NCBI RefSeq assembly: GCF_000315625.1
Contig: NW_005434559.1
Coordinates: 80,276-144,275, forward strand
Direction: 5' to 3'
Length of the DNA stretch: 64,000 nt
DNA from: Guillardia theta CCMP2712
Lineage: Eukaryota; Cryptophyceae; Pyrenomonadales; Geminigeraceae
Positions 8,973 to 19,876 of this stretch are shown piece after piece. The notes beneath the pieces were generated by a model. The model did not search any database. It was given only the letters and a program-made list of their open reading frames with translations, and was not told the DNA's origin. Numbering within the stretch: the first letter of the stretch is position 1; each line of letters starts with the position of its first letter. The translations under genes and the position numbers were made by a program.

Positions 8973-11087
8973 TCACAAGATATCAATGCTCGCTACATCT
9001 GCCTGCTTCCCCTCCTGCCCCTTCTTCCATCCGTACTCCTTTAGCGCTCCGCAGTGTTTGATTGGGTCGATCCGAAAATCCTGAAGCCTTTCTGGCGGGA
9101 CGATGAACACTACTTTGACTTTCCATCCCTTGGTTGGAATGTTGAGCTTCTTGAGAGCTTTTGCCAAGGGAGAGAGCTTGAATGAGTGCGATGATGAAAC
9201 TGTCACCATCACAAACTCGACCAACTTCGCACGCACGTCCACAATGATAGCATCAAAGCCTGGTTGAAACACGCTAATTGGTTTCAAGCATGTTCTATCT
9301 TTAAGAAGATCATTTATGACTCCCATCGTGTCCAACAGAAACACTGGACATCCTTCCCATCGTGACTCGTGCTTGCGATAGGTCAGGGTCAGCCCTTGCT
9401 TCACCTTCTTGAAGAATAAAAGCTCGAAAAGGTAGCCCCGCAAGCTCGGATTGCACTCCCCATCCAACAGCCTCTTCAAAACGTCCACTTTCGCTTCGTC
9501 CGCAAGCCTCGTGGCGACGTACTTGCTGACAGGCATCCAGCACGCTTGTCCGTCATGCATGTACCTCGCAGTCAAGTGATTTACAGCATGCGGCGAAGAG
9601 TCGCCGACGTTACCCTGGAACAGAAGTTCTAGGTTTCGACATGATGAAATAGCCACTTCCAGCCTCTCAACCACCACCGCTGCTGTCTTCTCAAACATGT
9701 ACCGACACGAGCCACCAGCCAGGTAATACTTCGACATAATCTGCTCTTCTTTCGTACCATTCCGCTTCTGTATCCTCATACCATTGTGCACTGCACTGTC
9801 ATGCAACGATAGCATGGGCTTAACTCTCATGTAAAAATCGTCACACTTCACTGCATCCAGGTACTCACCAGCCGTCCATGATACAACGGTGTGCCGCCTC
9901 AGATTTACGACGTTTTCGTGCTTATCCCGTACCTTTCCCCCACATGACATCGACGTCACAACTACTACCCGCCGATTCTCTCTATCACCTAGGAGCCATC
10001 TCGTACACGCTCGATAGCAGTGGACATGATGTGATTCGTGCCTCAAGTAGCCGTCGATGATGACAAGACGCTTCTCGCTGTCCGGCCATTCTTGTAGTAT
10101 TTCATTGGTCCATTTCAGCGTGCATTCCACTGGTATCGTGCACGACCTTCTCTTACTGCCTACGATCTGAATGCACTCAATCAAGTCAACTGAATCGAGC
10201 TGGAAGAAAGTTATGCTCCACTTCTTCATGCAAAGCGATAAACAGAAGGCTAGCGTCGTCGTCGTCTTCCCAGTCCCCGGGGGACCTTGAATCCAGCCCA
10301 ATGCCCGATTGTCCACTACCTTGTCTTTCAAGAAACGCTGCTGCACGTGGAAGGATTCCCGGCAGTAAAGGAGTATCTCTCCGTCTCCTTGCAAGTATGA
10401 TGCATCGAGACGAAAGTACTTCTTGCCATGGCAAAAGCCTATCCGGTCCAGTCCTGCCTCTGACTCGATCCAAATAACCCTAGGCTTACTAGATACCCCG
10501 CTCTGTCTCTGGAGATGAAGCCTTTCTTTGTTAAGCTCCTTCAACCTATCTCCAAGCTGTATCTCTCGCTCTCCAAGGTGTTTCTCTCTGTCTCCAAGCT
10601 GCTTCACTCTGTCTCCAAGCTGCTTCACTCTGTCTCCAAGCCTTTCATATACCTTGACATGGACCGCCTTCATCATTGAGTCCTGTTCGTGATCGATATT
10701 TTTCAGCACCTCCTTCATCTCTCGTTGTACCTTCTTGATCTCTCGTTGTACGCCTGGAGCTACCTGTTTGATATCTCGTTGTACCTCCTTCATCTTTTGT
10801 TGTACTTCTTTGATCTCTTGTTGTACTTCCTCTAGCTGTTGCTCGACCTGATCGGTCCTAGTCTTTGATCCTCCATATCCTCCTCTCGTGCGCTTGACCA
10901 GACCATCAGTCCAGCCCAAGAGAGCACCAGCTGAATATTTTGCCGTGCTGGGACATGAAGAGACCCACTTCGAGCTGGAAGACACGGAGGAGCAAGGCGA
11001 TGGGCTAGGAGAAAGTAGCCTCCCGACGCTCATCGTCGTCCGCGCGAGCGCCAGCAACAGCACGGCAGCACGCGCCGCATTTGGCAT
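8973..11087 (-). CDS. Crinkler/RHS-like P-loop NTPase with C-terminal nuclease-like domain
   Basis: Intact 704-codon single-exon ORF. Residues 1-20 are hydrophobic and signal-like (MPNAARAAVLLLALA). Residues about 78-190 form a coiled coil, including heptad-like tandem copies of LGDRVKQ/LGDREKH/LGEREIQ. An NTPase follows with Walker A GPPGTGKTTTT near residue 270, Walker B RLVIIDG near 345 and RRVVVVTSMS near 375. The C-terminus (about 600-690) carries FDAIIVDV, then EFVMVTVSSSHSFK, the pattern of the restriction-endonuclease-fold domain in Crinkler/RHS proteins. In that family the NTPase plus nuclease form effectors tied to transposon-host or host-pathogen conflict. The plus strand here has only short ORFs. 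Its start lies 20 bases from one arm of a long inverted repeat. Family assignment is by motif; the actual target is unknown. Confidence 0.65.
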   Translation of the reverse strand: MPNAARAAVLLLALARTTMSVGRLLSPSPSPCSSVSSSSKWVSSCPSTAKYSAGALLGWTDGLVKRTRGGYGGSKTRTDQVEQQLEEVQQEIKEVQQKMKEVQRDIKQVAPGVQREIKKVQREMKEVLKNIDHEQDSMMKAVHVKVYERLGDRVKQLGDRVKQLGDREKHLGEREIQLGDRLKELNKERLHLQRQSGVSSKPRVIWIESEAGLDRIGFCHGKKYFRLDASYLQGDGEILLYCRESFHVQQRFLKDKVVDNRALGWIQGPPGTGKTTTTLAFCLSLCMKKWSITFFQLDSVDLIECIQIVGSKRRSCTIPVECTLKWTNEILQEWPDSEKRLVIIDGYLRHESHHVHCYRACTRWLLGDRENRRVVVVTSMSCGGKVRDKHENVVNLRRHTVVSWTAGEYLDAVKCDDFYMRVKPMLSLHDSAVHNGMRIQKRNGTKEEQIMSKYYLAGGSCRYMFEKTAAVVVERLEVAISSCRNLELLFQGNVGDSSPHAVNHLTARYMHDGQACWMPVSKYVATRLADEAKVDVLKRLLDGECNPSLRGYLFELLFFKKVKQGLTLTYRKHESRWEGCPVFLLDTMGVINDLLKDRTCLKPISVFQPGFDAIIVDVRAKLVEFVMVTVSSSHSFKLSPLAKALKKLNIPTKGWKVKVVFIVPPERLQDFRIDPIKHCGALKEYGWKKGQEGKQADVASIDIL

Positions 11088-11106
11088 CTGCGACTCTGGT
11101 TTTACT

Positions 11107-11791
11107 CAAGAAAACGTAAACGGAATGAGAGATGAACATAGGAAGGGTGTGTGAAGTGTATGAAATTTTCATGGTGTTTCAAAGCCGGCGGAATGCTCCT
11201 AACTAGTAGTAACTGCTCCTATGCTGATCTGGCCGGGCGGCATTACTTGCTCCCCTTTCGCGGGACCTACGGAGGTTAGAGAGTCCTATATGATTGAGTA
11301 AATATTTACTCAAGTTTTCCTAATTGGGACTCAGCGAAAATGCTGCTCTGGCATCACCATGGCATGTAGATAACAAGATGCTCAGTCATTGCATCACGTC
11401 ATGTACTGGAACTTGGAAGGTGACATTTGTTTGGATGATATCTGTAATATACTTATGATACTTGTGTCTTCAATACAAGATCGCGAGCTCAGTGTAAAGC
11501 CTGAATTCCCTACTTTGCAAGTAACTTCAACACTCAGTGATGATACATTATGTACTTTCAATACGGTCACCGTAGCATACAACAGCCTGACATACATTCT
11601 TTATGGCCATGATTGATCTGATCAGTGAAAAGGTTCGAAAGGGGAGCAAGTAATGCCGCCCGGCCAGATCAGCATAGGAGCAGTTAGGAGCATTCCGCCG
11701 GCTCGAGATTTTGCTTTTTAACACCATGAAAATTTCATTCATTTCACACACCCTTCCTATGCTAATCTCTCATTCCGTTTACGTTTTCTTG
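11107..11791. repeat. long inverted repeat at the 5' end of the Crinkler-like gene
   Basis: Left arm 11107-11260 and right arm 11637-11791 are reverse complements apart from small indels, separated by 376 bp. Both arms contain AAAACGTAAACGGAATGAGA, CATAGGAAGGGTGTGTGAA and GGCCGGGCGGCATTACTTGC when read in the same orientation. The left arm ends 20 bases from the Crinkler-like ATG. The right arm runs outward into an ATG at about 11812 followed by GCGGCCTGCT, echoing the gene's own start, but that frame stops after a few codons. Confidence 0.9.
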
Positions 11792-11949
11792 AAGCTGACT
11801 GCGATATCCATGCGGCCTGCTTCGAAGGCCTCATGAGGTCAGATACAGTCATCCATGATAACTCAAGAATCGTCCCTCTATCGCATCCAGTCCTCTCAAT
11901 CTTGTGACTCGCTCGTATTCTTCCATCAAGACATTCAGTATAGTACTTT

Positions 11950-12475
11950 GAGTACAGAGTACGGTCAGCCGCGACGGACCGTACTACAGTCCGACTCGGA
12001 CCGTCGGACCGTCACACTGAGCCGGCCCGGCTTTGTGTACCGTACCGTGTACCCGTACCGCCGGGGGCCGGGCTACGGTACCCGGCCGTCACCGCCGGAC
12101 GGTACGGTACCGTCGCCGGACGGTACCGTCCGGTAGCCGTAGCCGGCGCGGCCGCGGCCGCCGCGCCGCAGCGGCCTGGGCTTCGGAAGTTCCGAGCCGC
12201 CGGGGCCCAATGGGCGGTACTAACCTGAGTCACGAGTCTTTGAGTTCCGGGGGGCCCTCCGGGCACCGGGTGCCGCCCCTGACTCAGTCACGTCACAGGG
12301 GCCGGCCGCGCAGCGGCAGGGCGCCGCGGCGGCGGCGGCGGCGGCCCGGGCCTGCCGCGGTAGCAGTGCGGCACACCGTGGCACTGACTCGGAACCTGCC
12401 AGGCTGCAGTGCGGAGCCTCTGGCGGAGCCCAGGGCCGGGCGGAGCAGAGGGCGGAGCCTGTCTTGAGGGGGGAG
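11950..12475. other. GC-rich palindromic island
   Basis: Dense GGTACCGTACC-type and GCGGCCGCGGCC palindromes, with exact TGAGTCA at 12226-12232 and TGACTCA at 12280-12286. It also carries CGGAAGTTCCG, as other islands do. No credible gene. The stretch from here to about 13050 holds purine-rich simple sequence and nothing else I can name. Confidence 0.6.
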
Positions 12476-13057
12476 GAAGCGGGGACGAGGGGCCTTTGGG
12501 AAGTTCCACGCCAATTCAAAAACTGAGGACTGGAAACGACGCCGGAGCAATGAGGAGAGAGGAGAGGAAAAGAGCAAGAGGAGGAGGAAACTACAAACAA
12601 GGAGGAAAAGATGGTTCAGAAGAGAACGATGATGATCAGGTGAAGGCATGTTGTTGAAGTCAAGGGTGCTAGCGATGCAGGTGACATGTCCGCAACGATT
12701 CCATGTTTGCGGTTGAGCCAGCGGATGGCAGGCAGCGAGGGAGAAAGTTCAAAGAGGAGCCATGCATGGCCGAGATGCAAGAGCATAGATCAAGTAGATG
12801 GAAGAGATAAGGGGAAAGAGAGAGAGAGAATGCGGAGACGGATATGAAAATCTGCTACGGTATCATGACATGGAGGATCTAGTTGCGTTTCCCTCTTGTC
12901 TCTCTCAATGACAAGAGAAAGAGTCTCGACAAGTCGGAGCATGTAGTGTCTTGCGCTTTTCTTGTTGAACTGACTCTTGCTCCCTCAGCAGGATCTCCTC
13001 ACCTTATCCCCTTGTATGCGAGCCCTTGTTTGTATCTCGACTTAGCGAATAGAAGCC

Positions 13058-14579
13058 ATGAATCGAGGATACGCTCCTACAGGGCTTCCCTTCCCGCCGT
13101 CCTCCTCTCCCTCCTCGTACTCCTACCGTCACCCTCCCTATCCTCACCCCCCCTCCTCTTCCTACGCTTACCCTCCCTTCCCTGTGCCTCCCGCAATGCA
13201 GCAACCGGCAGCTTGGCAGCATCCTCATCCCCTGGGATACGAAGAGAGGAGGAAGGAGGTGGAGGAAGGAATGGAGCCACAAAAGAGCGCTCCCTTCATC
13301 ATCCACTACCACCTGGGCACCGAGAGCGCTCCCGCTGCCCGTGAAGCAGCGCACAAGGACGACCTGAGTGCAGAGGAGGTTGCGGAGATCAGCAGGAGGA
13401 TGGACGAAGTTGAAGGAGAGCTGAGGTGAGGACGGAGGAGCTTGCGGTTGCCGTCAGGTGAGGATGGGATGGTGCAGATCGCTCTTGCGCGAGGAGCAGG
13501 AGGATGAAGAGAAGATTGCCAAGGTGAGTGATGGACCATTCTTTCCCTCCCTTTCTTCGCCTTCTGCCACTTCTCACTTCCTCTTCTCTCCCCTCCCCTC
13601 CCCACTTCTTTCGCTCTTTGGCTGCTCTTCTTGTTCCTTCCCGGCCTCACAAGTTGATATTCAGCAAGTCAGCGAGGCCCTCGCCATCGCTGAGCAGCTT
13701 CGAAACGGTAAAAACTCAGAGAACGGGAGGAGGATGAGAGGGCGGGGGGGAGATGTGTAAGGAAGAGGAGGGGGAGCGGGAGCGGGAGCCGGACTTCACT
13801 GACTGTCCGTAGGAGTGGAGGCGTTGACAGGTTCCCTGAAGCAACTCAGCAGCAAGAGACAGCAGGAGCATGATACTGGAGCGTCAAGCAAGACCCAGCC
13901 TTTACCAGGTGCCCCTTCCTCTCCTTTCTCCCGGCTCTGTCCTCCTGCGCATCCTCTCAGTATCTCCATCTCTCCTCTCCTCCCTCCCTCCCTCCCTCCC
14001 TCCCTCCCTCCCTCCCTCCCTCCCTCTTCAGTCTAGCTCCTTGCTCCTCTCTCTGTGCTGATCCAGGTTGCCAGCACCACCCAACGGCATCATCCTCGAC
14101 GGAGTGTTCTACCCTGACGTCCTTCCAAGTTTCGCTCCGCCCTCCCTGGCGCCTCCCATGCTGCCTCCTCGAGCTGTTTCGCTCCCCCCTGCTGCTGAGC
14201 CGCCCCTGAGGCAGCACCTTCCTCCTCTCAGCTACGGCCTGCGCCTCTGGCTGGACCGAGTCACCTCGGACAAGCCCTTCGGAGGTGAGGAAGGGACGGG
14301 AACGATGAGGGCTGGGTGTTGGCTGAGGAAGAGGAGGATCTGAAGGGTTTCAGGTGTGGAGATGCCAGCAGATCGACATCCTGCTGGGGTTGAGGAGAGA
14401 AGGTTTCACCAGGTGAGAGGAGGAGGAGGAGGAGGAGGAGGAGACTTCTTGACTGGCTAATCAGCCACCGGGCCCGATGCTGTATCGACGAGCGACGCCA
14501 TGATGGCAAGAGGAAGGAGAGGAGAGAGAGAGAGGGGTTTGATTATGATAATGAAGTAGACGAAGATGAGAGGAGATGA
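13058..14579 (+). CDS. Pro/Tyr/Ser-rich protein of unknown function (split gene)
   Basis: I do not recognise this gene, but its exon structure is clear. Exon 1 (13058-13425) starts MNRGYAPTGLPFPPSSS, a Pro/Ser/Tyr-rich N-terminus, then GTESAPAAREAAHKDD and a charged helix ending RRMDEVEGELR at a GTGAGG donor. Later exons read EEQEDEEKIAK, VDIQQVSEALAIAEQLRNG, VEALTGSLKQLSSKRQQ, NGIILDGVFYPDVLPSF with a Pro-rich tail, and QIDILLGLRREGF. The last ends GFDYDNEVDEDERR before the stop near 14579. Intron edges are GT/AG, and some introns carry CCT or AGG microsatellites. It converges on the SART1 gene with under 100 bp between stops. The disordered start and helical middle suggest a scaffold or nuclear factor, which is only a guess. 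Confidence 0.6.
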
Positions 14580-14671
14580 AGAGGAGGGGAGGGGCATGCT
14601 CTTTTCTCTTTGATCATAATCTCACAATCTTGCTGGTTACTGAGCCCTCCGCTCCTCAACGCTTTCTCCTC

Positions 14672-16819
14672 TCACTTGCGAAGATGAGCAGCAGTGGAGA
14701 GGACAGAGGACGAGGCTCCTCCAGACACCACCATGTGAGCCTGTCCTGTCTTGGCCTGCAGGTTGTGAACTTTCTTCATCTGCTCCACGCTCGCCTCCCC
14801 AGAGTTCATCTTCTTCATCTTCATCTCCTCCTCGAACTGCCTCTTCCTCTTCTCCGTCTTCTTGGCCCCCGGTTTCTTCCCGTGGAAGTGATGGTTCAGC
14901 TGCCTCCAGGCCTCCTTGATCGTCATGGGCCTTCCAAACTCGTCCAGGCGCGTGATCACGATCTCCTTCTTCTCCTTGTCCTTCACTCCCATCTGCTTCA
15001 GCTGCTCTCCGTGCACCTTGTCAGCCCAGTGCGGCGTGCTCTCATCCGGCCGCTCGTCTCGCGTCCTGCCAGCCAACTGCTCTTTCTTCATCCCCTTCTC
15101 CCTCATGATCTTGAGGGCTTCCGAGACCGACCGAGACGCCAGCGCCTCGTTGTCCAGCGCTCCTCCGGCCGTCATCCTCTCCTGCTTCACCTTCACCGCC
15201 GCCTCCTGCTCCTCCTTGTACGCAGCACCATCGTCCTCCATCTCCTCATCCTCTGCCTCCATCTTGATGTCGATATCAACCTCCTTGCTCTTCCATGTCC
15301 CTCCCTTGTCCTGCTTGGATGATGTCAAGTCAGTCTCCTCCGTCTCGTGCACGTAGTTCTTCGCGTTCTTCAGCGCGTTCCTGTTCGGCTTCACGTCCTG
15401 GCCCTGCAGGTTGCGGCAGAACTCTGTCGTGATGCTGAAAACCATGTCGTTGCCTTTCTCCTCCTCCTCCGCCTCCTCTTTGATCTGTACGTGACCTTGC
15501 AGCAGGTTCTTCGCATCCAACGCCTGCATCTTCTTCTTGTCGTGGATCGCCTTTCTTGCCCTCGCCAGCGACAGCGTCAGGTCCTTGTCGTCCTCCTCGA
15601 GGAAATTATCCTCGTCGATCTCCATGTCCCCAGCCTTGTACGCCTCATCCTGTGCTCGCATCGCCTCGGAGGCTTCTGTTGCTCTCCGCATCGCTCGCTC
15701 GAAGCCTTCGGCTCGCTTCCTCTTCTCCTCCTGCTCGTCTCTCTCTCGTTTCGTCTGGTTGCCTTCGCTTCGGGATCCCTTGTCCCCACCGTCCTCGATG
15801 GGCTTGAGATCGAGCTTCTCCTTCGGCTTCCTTCTCAGCTTTCTCACCTTTCCTGACGACTTCTTGAACTTCTCCTCCTCCACTGTCGCGAAGTCTGACG
15901 CGAACTTGTACTCCGAAGTCAGGCTCTCGAGCTTCTTGCCTGCTGCTGCTGCTTGCAGCTTCGCCCTGACTGTCGCCTGCTGCTCTGCCTTCACCCTGTC
16001 GAAGCTTCCATCCTCTCCCAACCGCATTCCTTTCTTCTCCTCGCCTCCTACCCTCGACCCATCGTACTCAAAGTCGTCATACTGGGAAAGGATCTTCTTC
16101 TCAGCTGGAGCCGAGCTGACAAACTCAGTCTCATCCGTCGCATCGTACTTCTTCTTCCGCAATGCTCGCTCTTTAGCCTTCTGAGTTTTCTGGAACTCGG
16201 ACAGGTTGACGTTCTCCAGCTCGTCCTCCTCTTCGTTGATCTCAGCCGACCGAAACCCCCTCCCCTCCCGCAGCACGCGAGAGTCTGCTAGGGTAAGGAT
16301 AGTCTCCTCTCCCGCCTGGAAGTCGTCAAACTCGTGCGCGAGCTTCATCCCGGCCAGCTGCTTCGAGTTGTACTTGGAGTCCTCCTTGCTCAGCTCTTCC
16401 GCCATGTCGTCTTGCTCCTCCAGCTGTCTGGCTAGACGCGCCTTAACGTCTACTTCCTTCTTCCTGCTCCTCTGCACCCACTTGGCAGCGTTGTCAAGGT
16501 CATCCTCATCGTCGCTCGCCTCCCCGAGGCCCTTCTTTGCCATGACCTTGGATGCAACTATCCTCGCGTTCTTCATCTCTGCTATCTTCTCCTGCAGCTC
16601 TTTGGACTTCTTCTTCTCTTCCTCCTCCTGCATCATCTCCATGTAGCTGATGGGCCGCTTGCTCGACCCGAGCTTCTCCTCGACTTCCTTCCCCTCTCCC
16701 TCAGTTTGCACGTCCAACGGCTTCAGTCCAAGCTGAGCACGAAGAGCATTCGTTTGCTCGATCGAGAGCGAGAGCTCCCCGTTGTTGTCCGTAGACATCA
16801 CCTTTGAATCCTCCGACAT
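14672..16819 (-). CDS. SART1: SART1/Snu66-family U4/U6.U5 tri-snRNP protein
   Basis: Component of the spliceosomal U4/U6.U5 tri-snRNP, required for pre-mRNA splicing in the nucleus. The single-exon frame encodes about 715 residues. The N-terminus has LSIEQTNALRAQLGLKPL, the family opening. The C-terminal hallmark RLDEFGRPMTIKEAWRQLNH followed by HFHGKKPG is present around residues 640-670, and the end is rich in Lys/Glu, as usual. Most of the chain is charged coiled coil (EEEEKKKSKELQEKIAEM and similar). I start at the Met at 16819 (MSEDSKVMST), because the upstream Met overlaps a TTTTGTTTTGCAG acceptor that suggests an intron in the 5' UTR. Length is close to the fungal and animal proteins. 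The long plus-strand frames here are shadows. Confidence 0.93.
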   Translation of the reverse strand: MSEDSKVMSTDNNGELSLSIEQTNALRAQLGLKPLDVQTEGEGKEVEEKLGSSKRPISYMEMMQEEEEKKKSKELQEKIAEMKNARIVASKVMAKKGLGEASDDEDDLDNAAKWVQRSRKKEVDVKARLARQLEEQDDMAEELSKEDSKYNSKQLAGMKLAHEFDDFQAGEETILTLADSRVLREGRGFRSAEINEEEDELENVNLSEFQKTQKAKERALRKKKYDATDETEFVSSAPAEKKILSQYDDFEYDGSRVGGEEKKGMRLGEDGSFDRVKAEQQATVRAKLQAAAAGKKLESLTSEYKFASDFATVEEEKFKKSSGKVRKLRRKPKEKLDLKPIEDGGDKGSRSEGNQTKRERDEQEEKRKRAEGFERAMRRATEASEAMRAQDEAYKAGDMEIDEDNFLEEDDKDLTLSLARARKAIHDKKKMQALDAKNLLQGHVQIKEEAEEEEKGNDMVFSITTEFCRNLQGQDVKPNRNALKNAKNYVHETEETDLTSSKQDKGGTWKSKEVDIDIKMEAEDEEMEDDGAAYKEEQEAAVKVKQERMTAGGALDNEALASRSVSEALKIMREKGMKKEQLAGRTRDERPDESTPHWADKVHGEQLKQMGVKDKEKKEIVITRLDEFGRPMTIKEAWRQLNHHFHGKKPGAKKTEKRKRQFEEEMKMKKMNSGEASVEQMKKVHNLQAKTGQAHMVVSGGASSSVLSTAAHLRK

Positions 16820-16839
16820 CTTGGTCAATCCCTGCAAAA

Positions 16840-17605
16840 CAAAATTAGCACGGAGAGAGAACTCCTCGCGAATCGTTGGATTGTGGTGAATGGAAATTCT
16901 TTCCCTGCAGGCCGCTTGTCTTCTTGTCTATTCATACCGTAATCTCACTTCTCATTCGATCAACAATTGGCATTCATTCTCCAATGTCTAACCACTGCGA
17001 TCCTCCCGAATTCGAAAATCTATGCGCCATGTTCACAACGCTTTCCCCTTGCTACAAATTACGACAGATTACATTACATCATACCATTGTCATTTCAAAG
17101 TTCATCTCAAGAGTTTTTGCTATGTTACAGGTGTCATCTCTGAAAAGATAAGTTCGATCTCAAACCCTGCTTCATTCCCTTCTCCGTACTCCCATCTGCC
17201 TTGTTCTTCTCTCCTTCCTCTTACACCAACACGAAGTTACTCTCCCTTCTCGCTCTTCCTCCTGATCACCTCCTCCTCCTCCTCCTCCTCCTCCTCCTCC
17301 TCCTCCTTCCGTTCCCTTCCCCTTGTATGCTTTGATACCATCCCGCGCCTCTCCCGCAGCCACCTAACCCCCACATAATCCAGCACCATTGTACCCCCAC
17401 CCCTCAAGACTGCTTGCAGATTCGAAATGCTCTATGTAAGCCCGCATTATTCAATGCAAAAACTAACAAAATATGATAATCGACTTTCCAAGGCGGTAAA
17501 AAATATTGAGTACCGGTACTTATATCACCCCCACCACCCTCGATGCATCTCCCACGCGCCCATGAATATTAACTAATGTTTTATGGGATCCCACATCCCC
17601 TCTCA
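16840..17605. other. non-coding stretch with TCC microsatellite
   Basis: AT-richer intergenic DNA upstream of SART1. A (CTC)n tract of about a dozen units lies near 17268-17306. No gene seen. Confidence 0.55.
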
Positions 17606-18080
17606 TAGTACTGATGATCAGTGATCCCGGCCTGGACTGATCCCGGCGGGCAGGATCCCGGCGGCTGGCCCACGGCTGGATCCGACACGGCATCCGACAG
17701 TGGTGGTCCCGGGGCCCGGCCGCACGCGGCCGCCGATCCCGCCGGACGTTGTCGGAGACGGCTAAGTTGAGTGCTGTTCAAGTGTCCCCTACCTTGGGTA
17801 CCGGGCTCGGAACTTCCGGGACTCTCATCGGGCCGGAGTTCCAATCTGAGGTGAGCTCTCACTTTTCCGACAGTTTCAACTCAACGACGATTCTCAGCCC
17901 GTCACTGAGAGTTTGAATCTGTTAGTCAGACTCCGATTGTGACCGCAGTGCAGCACGGAGGCTGCCAACATCGTGATGATACGCTCGGCTCACTGTCAGT
18001 CCACAGCCCCGCCGCTCGGCTCGGCGCTGCGGCTTCTGCCGCTACCGTGAGTAGGCTGCCAACCGTTGAACTTAGGACAT
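17606..18080. other. GC-rich palindromic island
   Basis: CCCGGCGGGC, GGGGCCCGGCCGCACGCGGCCGCC-like nested palindromes and CGGAACTTCCGG near 17809-17820, with CACTGAGAGT words downstream. Same flavour as the other islands. From 18080 to 18750 I see no gene. Confidence 0.5.
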
Positions 18081-18751
18081 AGTGAGCCTAGAGCGACGAG
18101 TTGGCGTGAATGAAGTCACGGATGTTCCAGGGGGCACCCTCGCGGCACCTTCCTCCCTTATCTTACTCCTCTATCTCTCTTCATCGCTGGGCCGCTCGTC
18201 AGGCATCGGAAGTTTCGTCTTCGAGTCTACACTTGGATCAATCAGTGTAGACTCCAACTACAGTTCCCGCAGACTCCGGGGCAATTGAGGTGAAATGGAA
18301 TACATTTTTGTCATGAAGAAGTTAAGGAGAAAAATCAGAACACAGGCGCATCTGCACCAAGTCGCAGGATGATGTTTCCTTTGAACTTGAAATACAAGTA
18401 CTTGACAACTACAGTACGTCGCCGGTGCAACTGACTCGTGACGATTGAGAGTCTCGACTAGTATTTCGCCATATGAACGATTTTCGATATTTCGCCATGA
18501 TCATGGAAGTCAGTTCGTTGTTTCCTGATTAACTTTGTGAATTGCTTCGAACAAACATCCCAGCGGCCATACTCCAAGGTTCAGTAATAGCCTACGTCGC
18601 TGTTTGTTACTCTCAAATGGCATAATTAGAGAATACAAGGACAGATAATCGATGGAGAAATAATTTCCCTCTGTTATGCATTATTTGGTTTGTCAGGAGC
18701 AAACAGCATACTGAGAACAATCGCGATCTATCATCCGAGGCTTCCATCGCC

Positions 18752-19876
18752 ATGGGGACGAATACTCTGGTCATGAACTTCAATAAGATCTCAAGGAAAT
18801 CTGACTATAGTCGGGATGAGAATCGAAGAGTGTATTGCTTTACACATCGTCCTCTTCCTCGATACGTTCTGCGTTCAAGAAACGAAGAGGAAATATTGAA
18901 AAGAATTTTCGGAGAATCACAGATTTCTGAGCTGCTTGACAACGTCAATCCATGGCTCTGTTCACTGTTTTGGACCAAGTGAAGGGAATTAGTGAGGTCG
19001 AACAATCCAAATGCATTCAAAGCGTGTCGAATATCCTTGTGAACAACATCAGAATGCACAGGCAAAAACCGAACTTGAGGGACGAGTCGGTCTATTGCAT
19101 GTTTCAGGTTGCTGCGCATCAGCCTATCTCTCACTTGCCCATCTCCAAGGGTTTTGCACATTTGAATGTGTGGAAAGGAACGAGACCATCCCGAGGCAGT
19201 AGAGATTCTATCGTTGGAATTACCGCAGACGAGCTGGGATTGAACATGCGTAGTTTGTGCGGGAGGAGGACGACCTCTTTCCGGACTGTCAGCGCTTCAG
19301 GTCTTACAGCAGATCCATGAAGAGGCAGCAATTGGGAGTGATCCTGTGAGCATGGATGCGTACCAGCGAGACGGCAATCTGCTGGAGTCGTTTGGGGCAT
19401 CGGTCATGATGATCAGTAGCTGGTCTCCTCCTCAGGATCTTCTTATCAACATCGCGTTTCATTATGGGAATAAGCATGAGCAGAGAACTGTCGACCAGAT
19501 TCTTGCTTCGGTGACAAGCAACGATAGCTTCCAGGAGATCCTGATGTCCTGTATGTCCAACCTGATTCCTGTGCGAGTTGAAGAGCAGAATCACAGACTT
19601 GCTGCAGTCTTGAGCTTCTACACTCGGGAGAAGGACAGAAACAGAAGAGATGGTACCTTCGCGGGACCTCTTCGTGCAAGTATAGCAAGCAGGACGCGAA
19701 CCAGAGGAGGAGCGGAGATGAAGAACAGGAAACATCCCGTTTATTCAAGTCAACTTTCAGACATCATCTCACGTCTCGTGCCTAAGAATCTGGGTGTTAG
19801 TCTATGCATGGTACCGAAGATCGCAGAAGGCGCTCTTGAAGGTTGCATCGAAGCAACCGGCTGCAAGACAGTGTAG
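18752..19876 (+). CDS. unassigned coding fragments, possibly one split or broken gene
   Basis: Three stretches read like protein but lie in two frames. They are 18752-18982 (MGTNTLVMNFNKISRKS..., ending at a stop), 18952-19320 (contains LHVSGC-free text GISEVEQSKCIQSVSNILVN and DSIVGITADELGLNMRSL), and 19280-19876 (LQVLQQIHEEAAIGSDP, FHYGNKHEQRTVDQILASV, LSDIISRLVPKNLGVSL). Residue usage looks natural and opposite frames are poor, so this could be a multi-exon gene or a decayed one. I recognise no family. Positions 20050-20560 hold nothing evident. Confidence 0.3.

Noticed and set aside
14916-16646. Several plus-strand ORFs opposite SART1
   Set aside because: Antisense shadows of a charged coiled-coil gene; composition is Ser/Leu-rich without motifs.
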